DNA of 64,000 nucleotides from Nocardiopsis terrae (GTDB taxonomy: Bacteria > Actinomycetota > Actinomycetes > Streptosporangiales > Streptosporangiaceae). The stretch is taken from positions 434,001-498,000 of the forward strand of contig NZ_BMXJ01000002.1 of NCBI RefSeq assembly GCF_014651695.1. The letters run 5' to 3'. The notes under the pieces are model-generated. The model made no database searches, was not told the origin of the DNA, and worked only from the letters and a program-made list of their open reading frames with translations. Positions 16,338 through 26,191 of this stretch are shown here, piece after piece. Position 1 is the stretch's first letter; the number at the start of each line of letters is the position of its first letter. The position numbers and the translations under genes are program-made.

Positions 16338-18965
16338 TCAGACCACGGGCAGGCCGGGGCGCAGGATGCTCGGGGCCACGCCGTCGCTGGCCTCCGCGAC
16401 GCGCTGCCGCTCCTCGGAGACCGGACCGTAGGTCGTGGTGCGCTGGCGCACCGGACGGCCCGTGGGTTCGACGAGCGCCCTGATGTCGCTGATCGTCTTG
16501 AACGAACCCTGGCCGGAACCGGCCATCCGGCTGATGGTCTCCTCCATCAGCGTGCCCCCGACGTCGTTGACGCCGCCGTTGAGGAGTTGGCGGAAGGTGC
16601 CCTCGTTGAGCTTCACCCAGGAGCCCTGGATGTTGTCGATGTGCCCGTGCAGGAGCAGACGGGCCAGGGCGTGCACCGCGCGGTTCTCGCGGACGGTCGG
16701 CCCCGTGCGGGCCAGCCCGGCGAGGTAGATCGGCGCGTTGGTGTGCACGAACGGCAACAGCACGAACTCGGTGAAACCGCGCCTGCCGTTGCGTTCCACC
16801 GCCCTCTCCTGGAGCGAGCGCAGCAGCTTGATGTGCGCCACCCAGTGGTGCGGTGAGTCCACGTGCCCGTACATCATCGTGGACGTGGTGGGGATGCCCA
16901 GGTCGTGCGCGGTCGTGACGACGTCGATCCACTCGCTGGTCGGCAGTTTGCCCTTGGTGAGGATCCACCGGACCTCGTCGTCGAGGATCTCCGCGGCCGT
17001 CCCCGGGATCGAGCCGAGTCCGGCGTCGCGGGCGCGGGTCAGCCACTCGCGTACCGGCAGGTTGGTGCGGGCCGCACCGTTCACCACCTCCATCGGGCTG
17101 AACGCGTGGACGTGCATGTCCGGAACCCGCTCGCGGACGGCGGCGGCGATGTCGAAGTACGCGGTGCCGGGCAGGTCCGGGTGGATGCCGCCCTGCATGC
17201 ACACCTCGGTGGCCCCCGCCTTCCATGCCTCCTCCGCCCGGTCGGCGACCTGGTCCAGGGAGAGGGTGTAGGCGTCGGCGTCGGTGCGGCGCTGCGCGAA
17301 GGCGCAGAACCGGCAGCCGGTGTAGCAGACGTTGGTGAAGTTGATGTTCCTGGTCACGACGTAGGTGACGTCGTCGCCGACGGTGTCCCTGCGGAGCCGG
17401 TCGGCCAGTCCGGTGAGGGCTTCCAGGGCGTCGCCGTCGGCGTGCAGCAGCGCCAGCGCCTCGGAGTCGCTCAGTCCCGCCGGGTCGCGTTCGGCGCTGC
17501 GCAGCGCGGCGGAGATCTCGGGGTCCAGTCGCCTGGGCTCGGCGCCCCTGCGGTCCACCCCCGCGGTGAGTTCGTCCCAGTCCCCGTAGACCGCGTCGAA
17601 GTCGCCGCGCCGGTCCGAGGTGCGCCCCTCGGCGTCGATCCCGGTGTGCAGGTCGGTGCGGCCGGAGGAGACCAGGACCGCCTCGGGCTCCTGCCAGGGG
17701 CGTCCCTCCAGGGGGGCGTCCTCGCGGGCCAGACCGGTCTCCGGGTCCACGAGCGCCTCGATGTGCGCGCGCAGGCGCGGGTCGACCCAGGGTTCGCCCG
17801 CCCGGATGTACTCCGGGTAGACGGTGAGGCGTTCGCGCAGCCTGAACCCCTGGGCGGCGGTCCGGGCGGCGAGGTCGTCGATCTGGGGCCAGGGGCGTTC
17901 GGGATTGACGTGGTCCGCGGTGAGCGGGGACACCCCGCCCCAGTCGTCGATGCCCGCACGGACCATCAGCTCGTACTCGTCGACGCCGCCCCGCTCGGCC
18001 GCGATGAGGTTGGGCGGGGCCTGGATGTGCGCCTTGGGGCCCATGACCAGACGTGTCACGGCGATGGTCGCGGCCATCATGTCGCGTTCCGCGTCGGGGC
18101 GGTGCATCATCGCGGTGTCCGGCTTGGCCCGGAAGTTCTGCACGATGACCTCCTGGATGCCGCCGTAGCGGCGGGAGACCCCGCGCATCGCGAAGATCGA
18201 CTCGGCCCGGTCCCTGACCGTCTCACCGATCCCGAGCAGGATGCCCGTGGTGAAGGGGACGCTGGAGCGCCCGGCGTCCTCCATCGCCCGCAGCCGCACG
18301 GCGGGGTCCTTGTCGGGGCTGCCGTAGTGGGGCTGGCCCCTCTCCTCGAACAGGCGCCTGGAGGTGGTCTCCAGCATCATGCCCATGGACGGGGCCACCG
18401 GCTTGAGGCGTTGCAGGTCCGACCAGGTCAGCACCCCGGGGTTGAGGTGCGGCAGCAGCCCGGTCTCCTCCAGGACCATGATGGCCATGGCGCGGACGTA
18501 GGACAGGGTGTCGTCGTAGCCGCGCGAGTTCAGCCATTCGGCGGCCTGCTTCCACCGGTCCTCGGGCCGGTCCCCCAGGGTGATGAGGACCTCCTTGCAG
18601 CCCGTCTCCGCTCCCCTGCGGGCGATGTCCAGGACCTCGTCCGGGGACAGGAAGGGGGCGTCCAGGCGGCCGGGGACGGTCGCGAACGTGCAGTAGTGGC
18701 AGCGGTCGCGGCACAGGCGGGTCAACGGCACGAAGACCTTGCGGCTGTAGGTGATGACGTCGGGGCGCCCGGCCGCTTCCAGGCCCGCGTCACGGACCCT
18801 CCCCGCGTGTTCCAGGAGCTGGTCGAGGGCCTCGCCGCGGGCGTGCAGGAGTACCTCGGCCTCGGTGACGTCGAGGGTCTTGCCGTCCCGGGCTCGGGCC
18901 AGCGCCCTGCGCATCGCGGAGGCCGTGGGTGTGGGGATTGGGGCAGGGTCGTTCGCACCACTCAT
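16338..18965 (-). CDS. fbiC: FO synthase FbiC (fused CofG/CofH)
   Basis: 875 aa. Makes the F420 chromophore FO from tyrosine and 5-amino-6-ribitylamino-uracil by two radical-SAM reactions. Two CxxxCxxC cluster sites are visible: Cys85/89/92 (CRDRCHYC) in the CofG half and Cys547/551/554 (CYTGCRFC) in the CofH half; each is followed by a TIM-barrel-like domain. The fusion is the actinobacterial form. The ATG at 18965 has GGAG about 15 nt and TAGGGT 8 nt upstream, the latter consistent with a leaderless transcript. It faces the chitinase genes and is separated from fbiAB by them. Symbol is certain from the double radical-SAM layout. Confidence 0.97.
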   Translation of the reverse strand: MSGANDPAPIPTPTASAMRRALARARDGKTLDVTEAEVLLHARGEALDQLLEHAGRVRDAGLEAAGRPDVITYSRKVFVPLTRLCRDRCHYCTFATVPGRLDAPFLSPDEVLDIARRGAETGCKEVLITLGDRPEDRWKQAAEWLNSRGYDDTLSYVRAMAIMVLEETGLLPHLNPGVLTWSDLQRLKPVAPSMGMMLETTSRRLFEERGQPHYGSPDKDPAVRLRAMEDAGRSSVPFTTGILLGIGETVRDRAESIFAMRGVSRRYGGIQEVIVQNFRAKPDTAMMHRPDAERDMMAATIAVTRLVMGPKAHIQAPPNLIAAERGGVDEYELMVRAGIDDWGGVSPLTADHVNPERPWPQIDDLAARTAAQGFRLRERLTVYPEYIRAGEPWVDPRLRAHIEALVDPETGLAREDAPLEGRPWQEPEAVLVSSGRTDLHTGIDAEGRTSDRRGDFDAVYGDWDELTAGVDRRGAEPRRLDPEISAALRSAERDPAGLSDSEALALLHADGDALEALTGLADRLRRDTVGDDVTYVVTRNINFTNVCYTGCRFCAFAQRRTDADAYTLSLDQVADRAEEAWKAGATEVCMQGGIHPDLPGTAYFDIAAAVRERVPDMHVHAFSPMEVVNGAARTNLPVREWLTRARDAGLGSIPGTAAEILDDEVRWILTKGKLPTSEWIDVVTTAHDLGIPTTSTMMYGHVDSPHHWVAHIKLLRSLQERAVERNGRRGFTEFVLLPFVHTNAPIYLAGLARTGPTVRENRAVHALARLLLHGHIDNIQGSWVKLNEGTFRQLLNGGVNDVGGTLMEETISRMAGSGQGSFKTISDIRALVEPTGRPVRQRTTTYGPVSEERQRVAEASDGVAPSILRPGLPVV

Positions 18966-19068
18966 AACGGCTCACCCTACGCTCCTGGCCTTTCCCGGTC
19001 TCGGCCGCCACCCTGTCTGAGCGTCCCGGAACAGGGAGCACGCCCTCGCACCGCACTAGGGTGGCGGG

Positions 19069-20058
19069 GTGCTGACTCGGCTCCGACGCAACATGTGGGT
19101 GCGCCTGTCCCTGCTCGCGCTGGTGTGCGCGTGCGCGGGCGCGGCCCTGTACGCCAACTGGACGCAGGCCCGCGGGGCCGTGTCCGGACTCCCGCTGTGG
19201 GTGCTGCCCGCCGCCGCCCTGGCCGGGATGGCGGGACTGGCGGCGCAGATGCTGGCGTGGCGGTCACTGCTCGCCGGTCTGGGTTCCGCGCTGCCGCGCG
19301 CGGCGGCAGCCCGGGTGATGTTCGTCGGGCAGCTCGGCAAGTACCTGCCCGGTTCGGTGTGGGCGTTCGTGGCCCAGGTGGAGCTGGCCCGGGACTGGCG
19401 GGTGCCGCGCTCGCGCGGGGCGGCCGCGACCCTGTCGGCGATCGCGGTGACGGTGGCCGTGAGCCTGGCGGTGGCCGCCGTGGCGCTGCCCCTGTCCTCG
19501 GTGGAGGCCGCCCGCCGCTGGTGGTGGGCGCTGGCCGCCGCCCCGCTGCTGCTGGCCTGTCTGCACCCGCGTGTGCTGGGCCGGGGTGTGCGGTTGGCGG
19601 CGCGCCCCTTCTCCCGGTTCCGTGAGGTGGCCGAGGCCGGGCCGCTGAGGGTCGAGGGGGGTTCGGTCGCCGCGTCCGTGGGCTGGACCCTGGTGGCCTG
19701 GGTGCCCCTGGGGCTGCACGTGTGGTTGCTGACCTGGGCGGTGGGCGGCGACGCGCTGCGCTCGGTCGGCCCGGCGGTGGGCGCCTACGCGCTGGCCTGG
19801 GTCCTGGGGCTGCTGGTGGTGTTCGCCCCCGCCGGGCTGGGAGTGCGCGAGGCGGTGCTGGTGGTGGCGTTGGCCCCGGTGGTGGACGCGGGTGCGGCGT
19901 TGGTGGTGGCGGTCCTGTCACGGCTGGTGATGACGGTGGCGGACGTGGGTTGGGCCGGGTCGGCGGTACTGCTGACCAGGGCTCCGGGCTCCGGTGGGGG
20001 AGGCGGGCCGGAGCACGCTGACGGCGCCGCGTCCGACCCGGCGACCGGCCCCGGCTGA
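19069..20058 (+). CDS. Flippase-like membrane protein (lysylphosphatidylglycerol synthase TM / UPF0104 family)
   Basis: 329 aa with about eight hydrophobic segments. The family motif region GQLGKYLPGSVW (~86-97) and the later GLGVREAVLV (~255-264) are characteristic of the UPF0104/AglD-like membrane domain, related to the flippase half of MprF. There is no aminoacyl-transferase domain, so it is not a full MprF; it may move a lipid-linked substrate. The GTG at 19069 lies 6 nt after TAGGGT, a leaderless promoter pattern. It is divergent from fbiC with a 103-bp gap. The tail from ~305 is Gly/Pro-rich. The neighbouring glycosyltransferase operon supports an envelope role (inference). Confidence 0.82.
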   Translation: MLTRLRRNMWVRLSLLALVCACAGAALYANWTQARGAVSGLPLWVLPAAALAGMAGLAAQMLAWRSLLAGLGSALPRAAAARVMFVGQLGKYLPGSVWAFVAQVELARDWRVPRSRGAAATLSAIAVTVAVSLAVAAVALPLSSVEAARRWWWALAAAPLLLACLHPRVLGRGVRLAARPFSRFREVAEAGPLRVEGGSVAASVGWTLVAWVPLGLHVWLLTWAVGGDALRSVGPAVGAYALAWVLGLLVVFAPAGLGVREAVLVVALAPVVDAGAALVVAVLSRLVMTVADVGWAGSAVLLTRAPGSGGGGGPEHADGAASDPATGPG

Positions 20059-20110
20059 ACACGGCCCCCTCGGGCCCGGGTCCCTTCGGAGCACGCCCGC
20101 CCAAAACAGG

Positions 20111-20126
20111 AAAGAAACCTTTCTTT
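20111..20126. repeat. AAAGAAA-CC-TTTCTTT inverted repeat
   Basis: 7-bp perfect arms (20111-20117, 20120-20126) with a 2-nt centre, an A/T-rich island in very GC-rich DNA, about 30 bp upstream of the next gene's start. It may be an operator or part of a promoter. Confidence 0.5.
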
Positions 20127-20156
20127 TATGGTCGGCGCGGCCTATGCTCATGCCGT

Positions 20157-20930
20157 ATGAACTGGGCCCCCCGCTCCCCACGTGTCCTGTCCGCCCTCGC
20201 CCTGTCACTGGCCCCGGTACCGGCCCTGCTCGGAGCCGCCCCGGCGGCGACCGCAACCGACCCGACGCCCGAAGGCCCCTCGCACGCCCACGTCCAACCC
20301 GCCGAGGTCGAGTGCGACCGGGGCGCGGGCACCGTCACCGTGGTCGGGCAGGTCTTCCCCGTCCTGAGCCGGTCCGCCGAGGGGCGGTCGGAGCTCTCCC
20401 TGGACCTGGCGGCCGAACTCGCCGGGGACGCGGAGGCCGCAGAGAACGCCGGGACCGCCGGTGGCGCCGAGGCTGTGGCCGACCTCGAACTCGCCCTGGC
20501 ACCGCACGCACAGCCCCTCCCCGGGGTCACCCCCGAGGAGATGACCGAAGCAGCCGACCGTGCCGGGCCGCTGACCGCCACCCTGTCCGGTACCGGCGGC
20601 CGACTCCTGTCCGGGGACGGTTCACCCACCCTGGCCTGGCAGGACTGGGAGCCCCCGGTGGGCTTCTACGAGGTCCGCGTCGCCACCGGGACCTTCTCCC
20701 TGACCGGCTTCGGCGACTGCGCGGTGGTCGGCGGCGGCCCGCTCGCCAGCGTCCAGGTCGGCACCGAGGAGGAACAGGAACAGCAGCGGGAGGCCGGAGC
20801 GGACGAGGCCTCCGGGCCCTCCGACCGGCGGGACCACCTGCCCCGGGTCGCCCTGGCCGTGGGCGTGCTCGGCGCGCTCTGCCTGCTGGTTCCGGCCGTC
20901 CTGCACCTGAGGGGCAGGGCCGCGCGGTAG
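20157..20930 (+). CDS. Hypothetical secreted, C-terminally membrane-anchored protein
   Basis: 257 aa, not recognised. A signal peptide (residues ~10-34, ending ATATD) is followed by an extracytoplasmic region with two cysteines (about 54 and 195) that could form a disulfide, an acidic low-complexity stretch near 205-230, and a C-terminal transmembrane helix (~232-250) with a short basic end. This is the layout of a cell-surface protein held by a C-terminal anchor. The ATG lies 8 nt after TATGCT, compatible with a leaderless transcript. It is convergent with the glycosyltransferase operon, separated by only 33 bp. Confidence 0.7.
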   Translation: MNWAPRSPRVLSALALSLAPVPALLGAAPAATATDPTPEGPSHAHVQPAEVECDRGAGTVTVVGQVFPVLSRSAEGRSELSLDLAAELAGDAEAAENAGTAGGAEAVADLELALAPHAQPLPGVTPEEMTEAADRAGPLTATLSGTGGRLLSGDGSPTLAWQDWEPPVGFYEVRVATGTFSLTGFGDCAVVGGGPLASVQVGTEEEQEQQREAGADEASGPSDRRDHLPRVALAVGVLGALCLLVPAVLHLRGRAAR

Positions 20931-20963
20931 GCCCGGGGCCCTGGACCCGCGCCGGAGACCGGC

Positions 20964-22124
20964 TCAGGCCCCGAGGAGCCGGTCGGTGTAGGCCCGCCAG
21001 TACGGTGCGGCGTCGACCGGGCGGACCCCCGCCCGGAGTCTGGCCGGTTCACCGGGACGGTAGAACCCGGCCAGCACCCGGGCCAGGTCCGAGACGTCTC
21101 CGGGCTCGCAGAGCAGGCCGTCCGACCCGTCCCGGACGTGGTCGGCGAGGGTGCCCGCCCGGGTGGCGATGACCGGGAGCCCGTGTTCGTGGGCCAGCCA
21201 CACGTTCTGGGTGGCGGTGGCGGAACGGTAGGGCAGCACGAGGGCGTCGGCCTCGGCGAGGAGGCCGGGGAGCTCCTCGGCGGGCACGTAGCCCTCCCGG
21301 AACCGGACCCGGTCGGCCAGTCCCAGTTCCCCCGCCAGGGCGGCCAGGTCCGCGGAGCCGCCCCAGAACTCGCCCGCGACGGTGAGGGTGACGTCCTCGG
21401 GCGCGCCCTCGGCGAGGGCGCGCAGCAGTACGTCCACACCCTTGTAGGGCCGGACGATCCCGAAGAACAACAGGTGCCGGTGTTCGCCAGGCTGCTCCCC
21501 CGAACGCGCTCCCCCGGTCTCGGGCAGGTGCGGGGGCATCTCCGCGACCACGGGGGCCGGCCCCCCGGGCACGAGGAGCCCCTCGGCGAGGCGGCCCTGC
21601 TCGGACGAGTGGGTGAGGACCCCGTCGGCCCGGCGCAGCATCGCACGGACCAGGGAGACGTCGATCGCGCGGCGTTCGTGCGGCAGGACGTTGTGGCACA
21701 GCACCACCACCCTGGTCCCGGTGCCGGTCCGGCTCCGCGACCTGATCCCGGCGAGGAGGCCCAGGTAGGCGGGCACCTGTACCGGCGAGAACAGGGTCAG
21801 CACCACCAGGTCGGCGTCCCGGGCCAGCCGCCGCCCGGTCCGCCACCAGCCGTCCGGTCGGTACCAGGCCAGGTCGTGCCGGGTGTCGGGGAACGGCTCC
21901 CCCTCGGGGTCGGTGATGGTCTGCCGTCCCGGGTACAGCGCCGCCGGGTACTGCGCCCGCCACGACTCGATCCGCACCCGGTGGCCGAGGCCGCGCAGCC
22001 GGTGCGCGAGCTCGGTGGTGTGCCGGGCCCCGCCGCCCTTGTAGGGGTGGGCGGGGCCGACGAGGACGATGCGCCGTGCCACGGGGACCCCCGGGCCGCC
22101 CGCCGTCCGGTCCGGTTCGGTCAC
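20964..22124 (-). CDS. Glycosyltransferase family 4
   Basis: 386 aa. A GT-B fold: the N-terminal half has VGPAHPYKGGGARHTTELAHRL, and the C-terminal half has FFGIVRPYKGVDVLLRAL and ADALVLPYRSATATQNVWLAHEHGLPVIAT, the usual donor-binding region where an E-x7-E motif is expected (here the second acidic residue is weak). It probably transfers a sugar from a nucleotide donor to a lipid or polysaccharide. The GTG at 22124 overlaps the stop of the upstream GT2 gene (GTGA), with GGGAG 6 nt before it. It is the last gene of a three-gene operon. Confidence 0.88.
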   Translation of the reverse strand: MTEPDRTAGGPGVPVARRIVLVGPAHPYKGGGARHTTELAHRLRGLGHRVRIESWRAQYPAALYPGRQTITDPEGEPFPDTRHDLAWYRPDGWWRTGRRLARDADLVVLTLFSPVQVPAYLGLLAGIRSRSRTGTGTRVVVLCHNVLPHERRAIDVSLVRAMLRRADGVLTHSSEQGRLAEGLLVPGGPAPVVAEMPPHLPETGGARSGEQPGEHRHLLFFGIVRPYKGVDVLLRALAEGAPEDVTLTVAGEFWGGSADLAALAGELGLADRVRFREGYVPAEELPGLLAEADALVLPYRSATATQNVWLAHEHGLPVIATRAGTLADHVRDGSDGLLCEPGDVSDLARVLAGFYRPGEPARLRAGVRPVDAAPYWRAYTDRLLGA

Positions 22125-23056
22125 GGGTGCTCCCTGGAACGCACGATGAGGTCGGCCAGGAGCGCGATCGCCGCGATGATCAGCCCGGTCATCAGGATCA
22201 TGACGGTGTTGTTGGGCATGTAGAGCGGGTTGCGGACCTGGTCGTAGACGAACTTGGCCGCGCCGATCCCCAGCAGCCACAGGGCGGGCGGCATGAGGAC
22301 CTTGAGCGGGTTGAAGTACATGACCATGCGCAGCACCTGGAGGATGTACCGGTAGGCGTCGCGCACGAAGTGGAACTTGGACTTGCCCGCGCGCTTGGCG
22401 TACTCGATGGGCACGTACTTCACGGGGTGCTGGTTGGAGAGGAACGCCAGCGTGATGGTGGTGACGCAGGAGAAACCGGGCGGCAGCAGGCGCAGGTAGG
22501 GGCGGGCGACGTCGCGGCGGAACACGCGCAGACCCGAGTTGAGGTCGGGGATGCGGGTGTTGGTGAGGCGTTCGGCGATCTTGCGGATCAGCCACTTGGC
22601 GGGGACCCGGAGCGCCTTGTGCGTGCCCATCTCCTGGGTGCGGGCGCCCACGACCTGGTCCGTCTCGGGGTCGGCGTCGAGCATGGCGACGAACTCGGGG
22701 ATGCGCTCGTTGGGGTAGCTCATGTCCGCGTCGGTCCACACCACGTACTCGCCGCGGGCCCGCTGGCTGCCGATCCGCCGCACGGTGCCCGACCCGCCGT
22801 TGTGCCCGAAGGCCACCACGCGCATGTGCGGGAAGAGTCCGGCGGCCTCGCGCAGCCGGGTGAGGGTGCCGTCGGTGGAGGCGTCGTCGACCGCGAGAAG
22901 CTCGTACCCGTACCCGGAGGCGTCCATCGCCGAGCAGATCCGCTTGATCTCGTCGACGACGTGCTCCTCCTCGTTGTAGCAGGGGAGGACGACGGTGACC
23001 CGCACGAGCGGGTCCTGCTCGGGGTCTTCGGGGCGGTTCGGGTCTGCTGGTCTCAT
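22121..23056 (-). CDS. Polyprenyl-phosphate glycosyltransferase-like GT2 with two membrane helices
   Basis: 311 aa. The catalytic GT-A domain has VTVVLPCYNEEEHV (~18-31), LLAVDDASTDGT (~53-64), VVWTDADMSYP (~104-114) and a later GLRVFRRDV. Two hydrophobic segments near residues 245-265 and 280-300 anchor it. This is the dolichyl/polyprenyl-phosphate mannose synthase type, making a lipid-linked sugar for GT-C enzymes. The gene upstream encodes a polytopic membrane protein of GT-C-like design, a sensible user of that donor (inference). It begins 10 nt after that gene. Confidence 0.9.
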   Translation of the reverse strand: MRPADPNRPEDPEQDPLVRVTVVLPCYNEEEHVVDEIKRICSAMDASGYGYELLAVDDASTDGTLTRLREAAGLFPHMRVVAFGHNGGSGTVRRIGSQRARGEYVVWTDADMSYPNERIPEFVAMLDADPETDQVVGARTQEMGTHKALRVPAKWLIRKIAERLTNTRIPDLNSGLRVFRRDVARPYLRLLPPGFSCVTTITLAFLSNQHPVKYVPIEYAKRAGKSKFHFVRDAYRYILQVLRMVMYFNPLKVLMPPALWLLGIGAAKFVYDQVRNPLYMPNNTVMILMTGLIIAAIALLADLIVRSREHP

Positions 23057-23066
23057 CCGGTTCTTC

Positions 23067-25163
23067 TCAGCTTGTGCTGGTGACTGGGTCGGGGCACGAG
23101 GCCGTCGGAGGGCACTCGGGTGCGGGCAGGACGGCGGTCCACACGCTTCCGTTGAAGGTCCAGTGCCCGGTCGGGGGCTCCATGAGGGTACTCGGGTCCA
23201 TCTCGGCGACCACGTGGAAGTGCCGTTCGGGCTCCACCGGGGGGCCGGTCAGCTCGGCCAGCAGATCCCACTCCGGTGCGGCGAGCACGGCGTCCCGGCC
23301 TCGCTCGTGCACGGCGGAGACGACGCGTTCGACCGACTCCGGCGTGGGGTCGTCCAGGGCTGCGGTGGGCACCCCGCACACGTTGCGCAGCAGCGGCATG
23401 TACCCCCCGGCCATCCCGGAGTCGACCACGATGACCGAGGCGCGGGCCGGCAGCGACTCGCAGAGCCGTTCGGTCTGCGCGACCGTCCCCACGTCCTGCC
23501 GGTACCCCATGATCCCCCAGGCGGAGGTCACGGCCGCGGGCACGAGCAGGGACACGGCGGCGCCGGCGGCGAGCACGGCCGGCAGCGACCTGGCGAGCGG
23601 CCCGCCCCGGGCTGCGTCGACGGCCCTCTCGCAGTAACGGGTCAGCCAGGCCAGGAACCACACCGCGAACAGGATGAACGCGGGGATCACCAGCACGATC
23701 AGGCGTCTGCTGGCCCAGGGGTGGTCCGGGGTGATGGCGGGGCGCAGCAGGGTCGTGCCGACCGTCCACACGAGCAGCATGGCGGGCAGGAGCCAGTACG
23801 GGTCCCGGCGCAGGGTCAGCCTGCGCAGGACGAGGGCCACGCCCAGGGAGGCGAACAGCACGGTGCCCAGCCCCACGTACCAGCCCACCCAGTACAGGCT
23901 CATGTCGTAGTAGGTGCGGCTGCCCTCGATCGGCAGGCCCTCCACCCCCTGCACGTAGGCGACCCACTGGTCGGTGAAGTCGCTGCCGTGCCCGTAGTCC
24001 GGCCACAGCAGCGGGCGGACCGCGAAACCGACCATGACCAGCAGCGTGAACAGCGCCATCGCGTTGGGCAGCCAGCGCACCCGTTCGGTGTGCGGCAGCC
24101 CGTACCGCCACAGGGCCGCGGTGAGCACGACGGTGGCGAAGACGACCCCGGCGCTGATCAGCAGGAGCGGGTTCAGCGAGTCCGACAGGTACTCCAGGTA
24201 GGGGTAGGAGTAGCCGTACCCCGCGACCAGCCCGTAGGCGAGGCCCGCACAGAGCCCGGCGAGCAGCGGAAGCGCCTGTCCGCGCCGGGCGACCAGCAGG
24301 ATGCCGACGAAGCCCACCACCGGCAGGAGGTCGCGGATGGCGTCGATACGCACCAGCACCCCCAGGCCGAACACCACTCCGGCGACGGCCGCCAGCGTCT
24401 GCGGGGACTGCCAGCGGTCGGTGAGGTTGCGGCGCCGGGCCAGGGCGTCGAAGGCGAGGACCAGGCCGCCCAGGAGCAGGACCTGGGCGAGGGGTTCGCT
24501 GTAGGTGAACCGGCTGACCCACTGCTGGGGGAGGCAGACCGCCAGGACCAGGGCGGCCAGCGGGGCCCAGCGGGCACCGACGAGGCGGGCGGTGAGCCCG
24601 GCGAAGGTGAGGACGCCCAGGGCCCCCAGGACCGGGGCGGTCACGAGCATGCCGTCGAGTCCGCCCAGCCAGTAGCCGACGGCCAGGACCAGGGGCGCCC
24701 CGGCCATGAACTGCGGCCAGATGACGTTGTCGCGCTCGTAGTGGGCGAGGCTCTGGTAGCTGAGCCCCGGGTCGTCGCCCGCGATGAGTTCGCGCTGCTG
24801 CGGGATGGGCAGGTAGCCGTTCTCCGCGATCCAGGACGTGTACATCGCGTAGGAGGCCGGGTCGCGCCGGATCACCAGCGCCTCGGCGTGGAAGGCGATC
24901 TGGACCGCCGCGAAGCCCGCGGTGACGGCCAGCACCGCGATCACCGGCCACCAGGGCACGTCCTCGTCGACCGGCGGGTCCGGGACGAGGCGGGGCAGGA
25001 GGGCGCAGGCCGCGACCACGGCGGGGAGCCCCAGGGCGGCTCCGGTCAGCGGGGTGAACTGGCCGAGGACCAGGAGGAGGAAGGCCACGAGGAGCCAGGC
25101 CGACAGGGCGATCGCGGGGAGCGCGGTCACACGGGCGAGGAACCGTCCGGGAAGCAGGCGCAT
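23067..25163 (-). CDS. Polytopic membrane protein, possible GT-C-type glycosyltransferase
   Basis: 698 aa with about 12-13 hydrophobic segments and a C-terminal soluble region (~560-698) with SVIVVDSGMAGGYMPLL. The first extracytoplasmic loop is rich in acidic and aromatic residues (RRDPASYAMYTSWI), where GT-C enzymes carry their catalytic Asp. It may transfer a sugar from a polyprenyl phosphate made by the next gene's product. No firm family was recognised. The ATG at 25163 lacks a good Shine-Dalgarno; TACCGT about 25 nt upstream could be the -10 box. It heads a three-gene operon and is divergent from the TIGR03089 gene. Confidence 0.8.
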   Translation of the reverse strand: MRLLPGRFLARVTALPAIALSAWLLVAFLLLVLGQFTPLTGAALGLPAVVAACALLPRLVPDPPVDEDVPWWPVIAVLAVTAGFAAVQIAFHAEALVIRRDPASYAMYTSWIAENGYLPIPQQRELIAGDDPGLSYQSLAHYERDNVIWPQFMAGAPLVLAVGYWLGGLDGMLVTAPVLGALGVLTFAGLTARLVGARWAPLAALVLAVCLPQQWVSRFTYSEPLAQVLLLGGLVLAFDALARRRNLTDRWQSPQTLAAVAGVVFGLGVLVRIDAIRDLLPVVGFVGILLVARRGQALPLLAGLCAGLAYGLVAGYGYSYPYLEYLSDSLNPLLLISAGVVFATVVLTAALWRYGLPHTERVRWLPNAMALFTLLVMVGFAVRPLLWPDYGHGSDFTDQWVAYVQGVEGLPIEGSRTYYDMSLYWVGWYVGLGTVLFASLGVALVLRRLTLRRDPYWLLPAMLLVWTVGTTLLRPAITPDHPWASRRLIVLVIPAFILFAVWFLAWLTRYCERAVDAARGGPLARSLPAVLAAGAAVSLLVPAAVTSAWGIMGYRQDVGTVAQTERLCESLPARASVIVVDSGMAGGYMPLLRNVCGVPTAALDDPTPESVERVVSAVHERGRDAVLAAPEWDLLAELTGPPVEPERHFHVVAEMDPSTLMEPPTGHWTFNGSVWTAVLPAPECPPTASCPDPVTSTS

Positions 25164-25325
25164 GGGGCAACTCTGGCACTTCCCGGCACGGTACGCACAC
25201 CGCGCCCCCGTGTCGGAACCGTTGCGCGGCTGGGGCGGCGCGGCCGGCCGTGAGCGCCGTGGGAGGCGTGCCGAGCGACACTCGGCAGGGCGGACGCCCG
25301 CCGAACACGCCCTAACATGGGCGCC

Positions 25326-26123
25326 ATGTCCGACTCTCCCGCGCGGCTCTGGCGCGACCTCGTCTCCACCGATCCCTCCCGACCGTTCGTGACCTCCTAC
25401 GACGAACTCGGCGACCGGATCGAGCTGTCCCGGGCCACCCTCGACAACTGGGTGTCCAAGACCTCCAACATGCTCGTGGACGGTTTCGGTACGCAGCCGG
25501 GGGACCGGGTCGCGCTCGCCCTGCCGCCACACTGGCAGTCGTTGGCGTGGCTGCTGTCCTGCTGGTCGGTGGGTGCCGCGGCGGTGTTGTCCGCGGACGG
25601 GGTCGCCCCGGGCGCCGAGGTCGCGGTGGCCTCCCCGGACCGTCTGGAGGACGCCCTGGACAGCGGCGCCGAGGAGGTCGTGGGCACTTCCCTGGACCCG
25701 CTGGGCCTGCCGCTGCGCGAGGTCCCGCCCATGGTCACCGACTACACCGTGGAGGTGCGCGGGCACGGCGACCACTTCCCCGCGTACCCGGTGGACCCCG
25801 CGGAACCCGCCCTGGAGTCCGCCGGGCGCACCCTCACCGGCTCCGAGGTGGTGGCCGCCGGGCGGTCCCTGGCCCGGGAGTGGGAGCTGGACGCGCAGGA
25901 CCGGCTCGCCGTGGTCGTCGCCCCGGACGCCCCGCTCACCGCCCTGGGCGGGGAGTTGGCGGTGCTCACCGCGGCGGTCGTCTCCGGGGTCCCCCTGGTG
26001 CTGACCCCCGCCCCGGCCGAGGACGGCCTCCAGCGGTTCCTGGACCGGATGGGGACGGAGCGGGTGAGCGCCCTGTACGGAACCGAACCCGCGGGCGAGC
26101 TGCCCTTCCGCCGGGTGGGCTGA
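25326..26123 (+). CDS. TIGR03089-family protein (truncated acyl-CoA-synthetase-like)
   Basis: 265 aa. An actinobacteria-restricted family resembling the N-terminal part of AMP-forming acyl-CoA synthetases, without the ATP-binding core; ALALPPHWQSLAWLLSCWSVGA at ~55-77 is typical and is given here only in part. Function unknown. The start is placed at the second ATG because TAACAT ends 7 nt before it, a textbook leaderless promoter; the ATG at 25317 overlaps that -10 box. In other actinobacteria this gene lies near envelope polysaccharide genes, as here. Confidence 0.85.
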   Translation: MSDSPARLWRDLVSTDPSRPFVTSYDELGDRIELSRATLDNWVSKTSNMLVDGFGTQPGDRVALALPPHWQSLAWLLSCWSVGAAAVLSADGVAPGAEVAVASPDRLEDALDSGAEEVVGTSLDPLGLPLREVPPMVTDYTVEVRGHGDHFPAYPVDPAEPALESAGRTLTGSEVVAAGRSLAREWELDAQDRLAVVVAPDAPLTALGGELAVLTAAVVSGVPLVLTPAPAEDGLQRFLDRMGTERVSALYGTEPAGELPFRRVG

Positions 26124-26191
26124 GCCCGGTCCGGGCGGCCCCGGACGAGGTCGGCCTTATGTCTGTGATGTCGGTTTGGTAGAACACCCCG

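Noticed and set aside
16863-19625. 920-codon plus-strand open frame
   Set aside because: Antisense to fbiC and overlapping the flippase-like gene; no domain.
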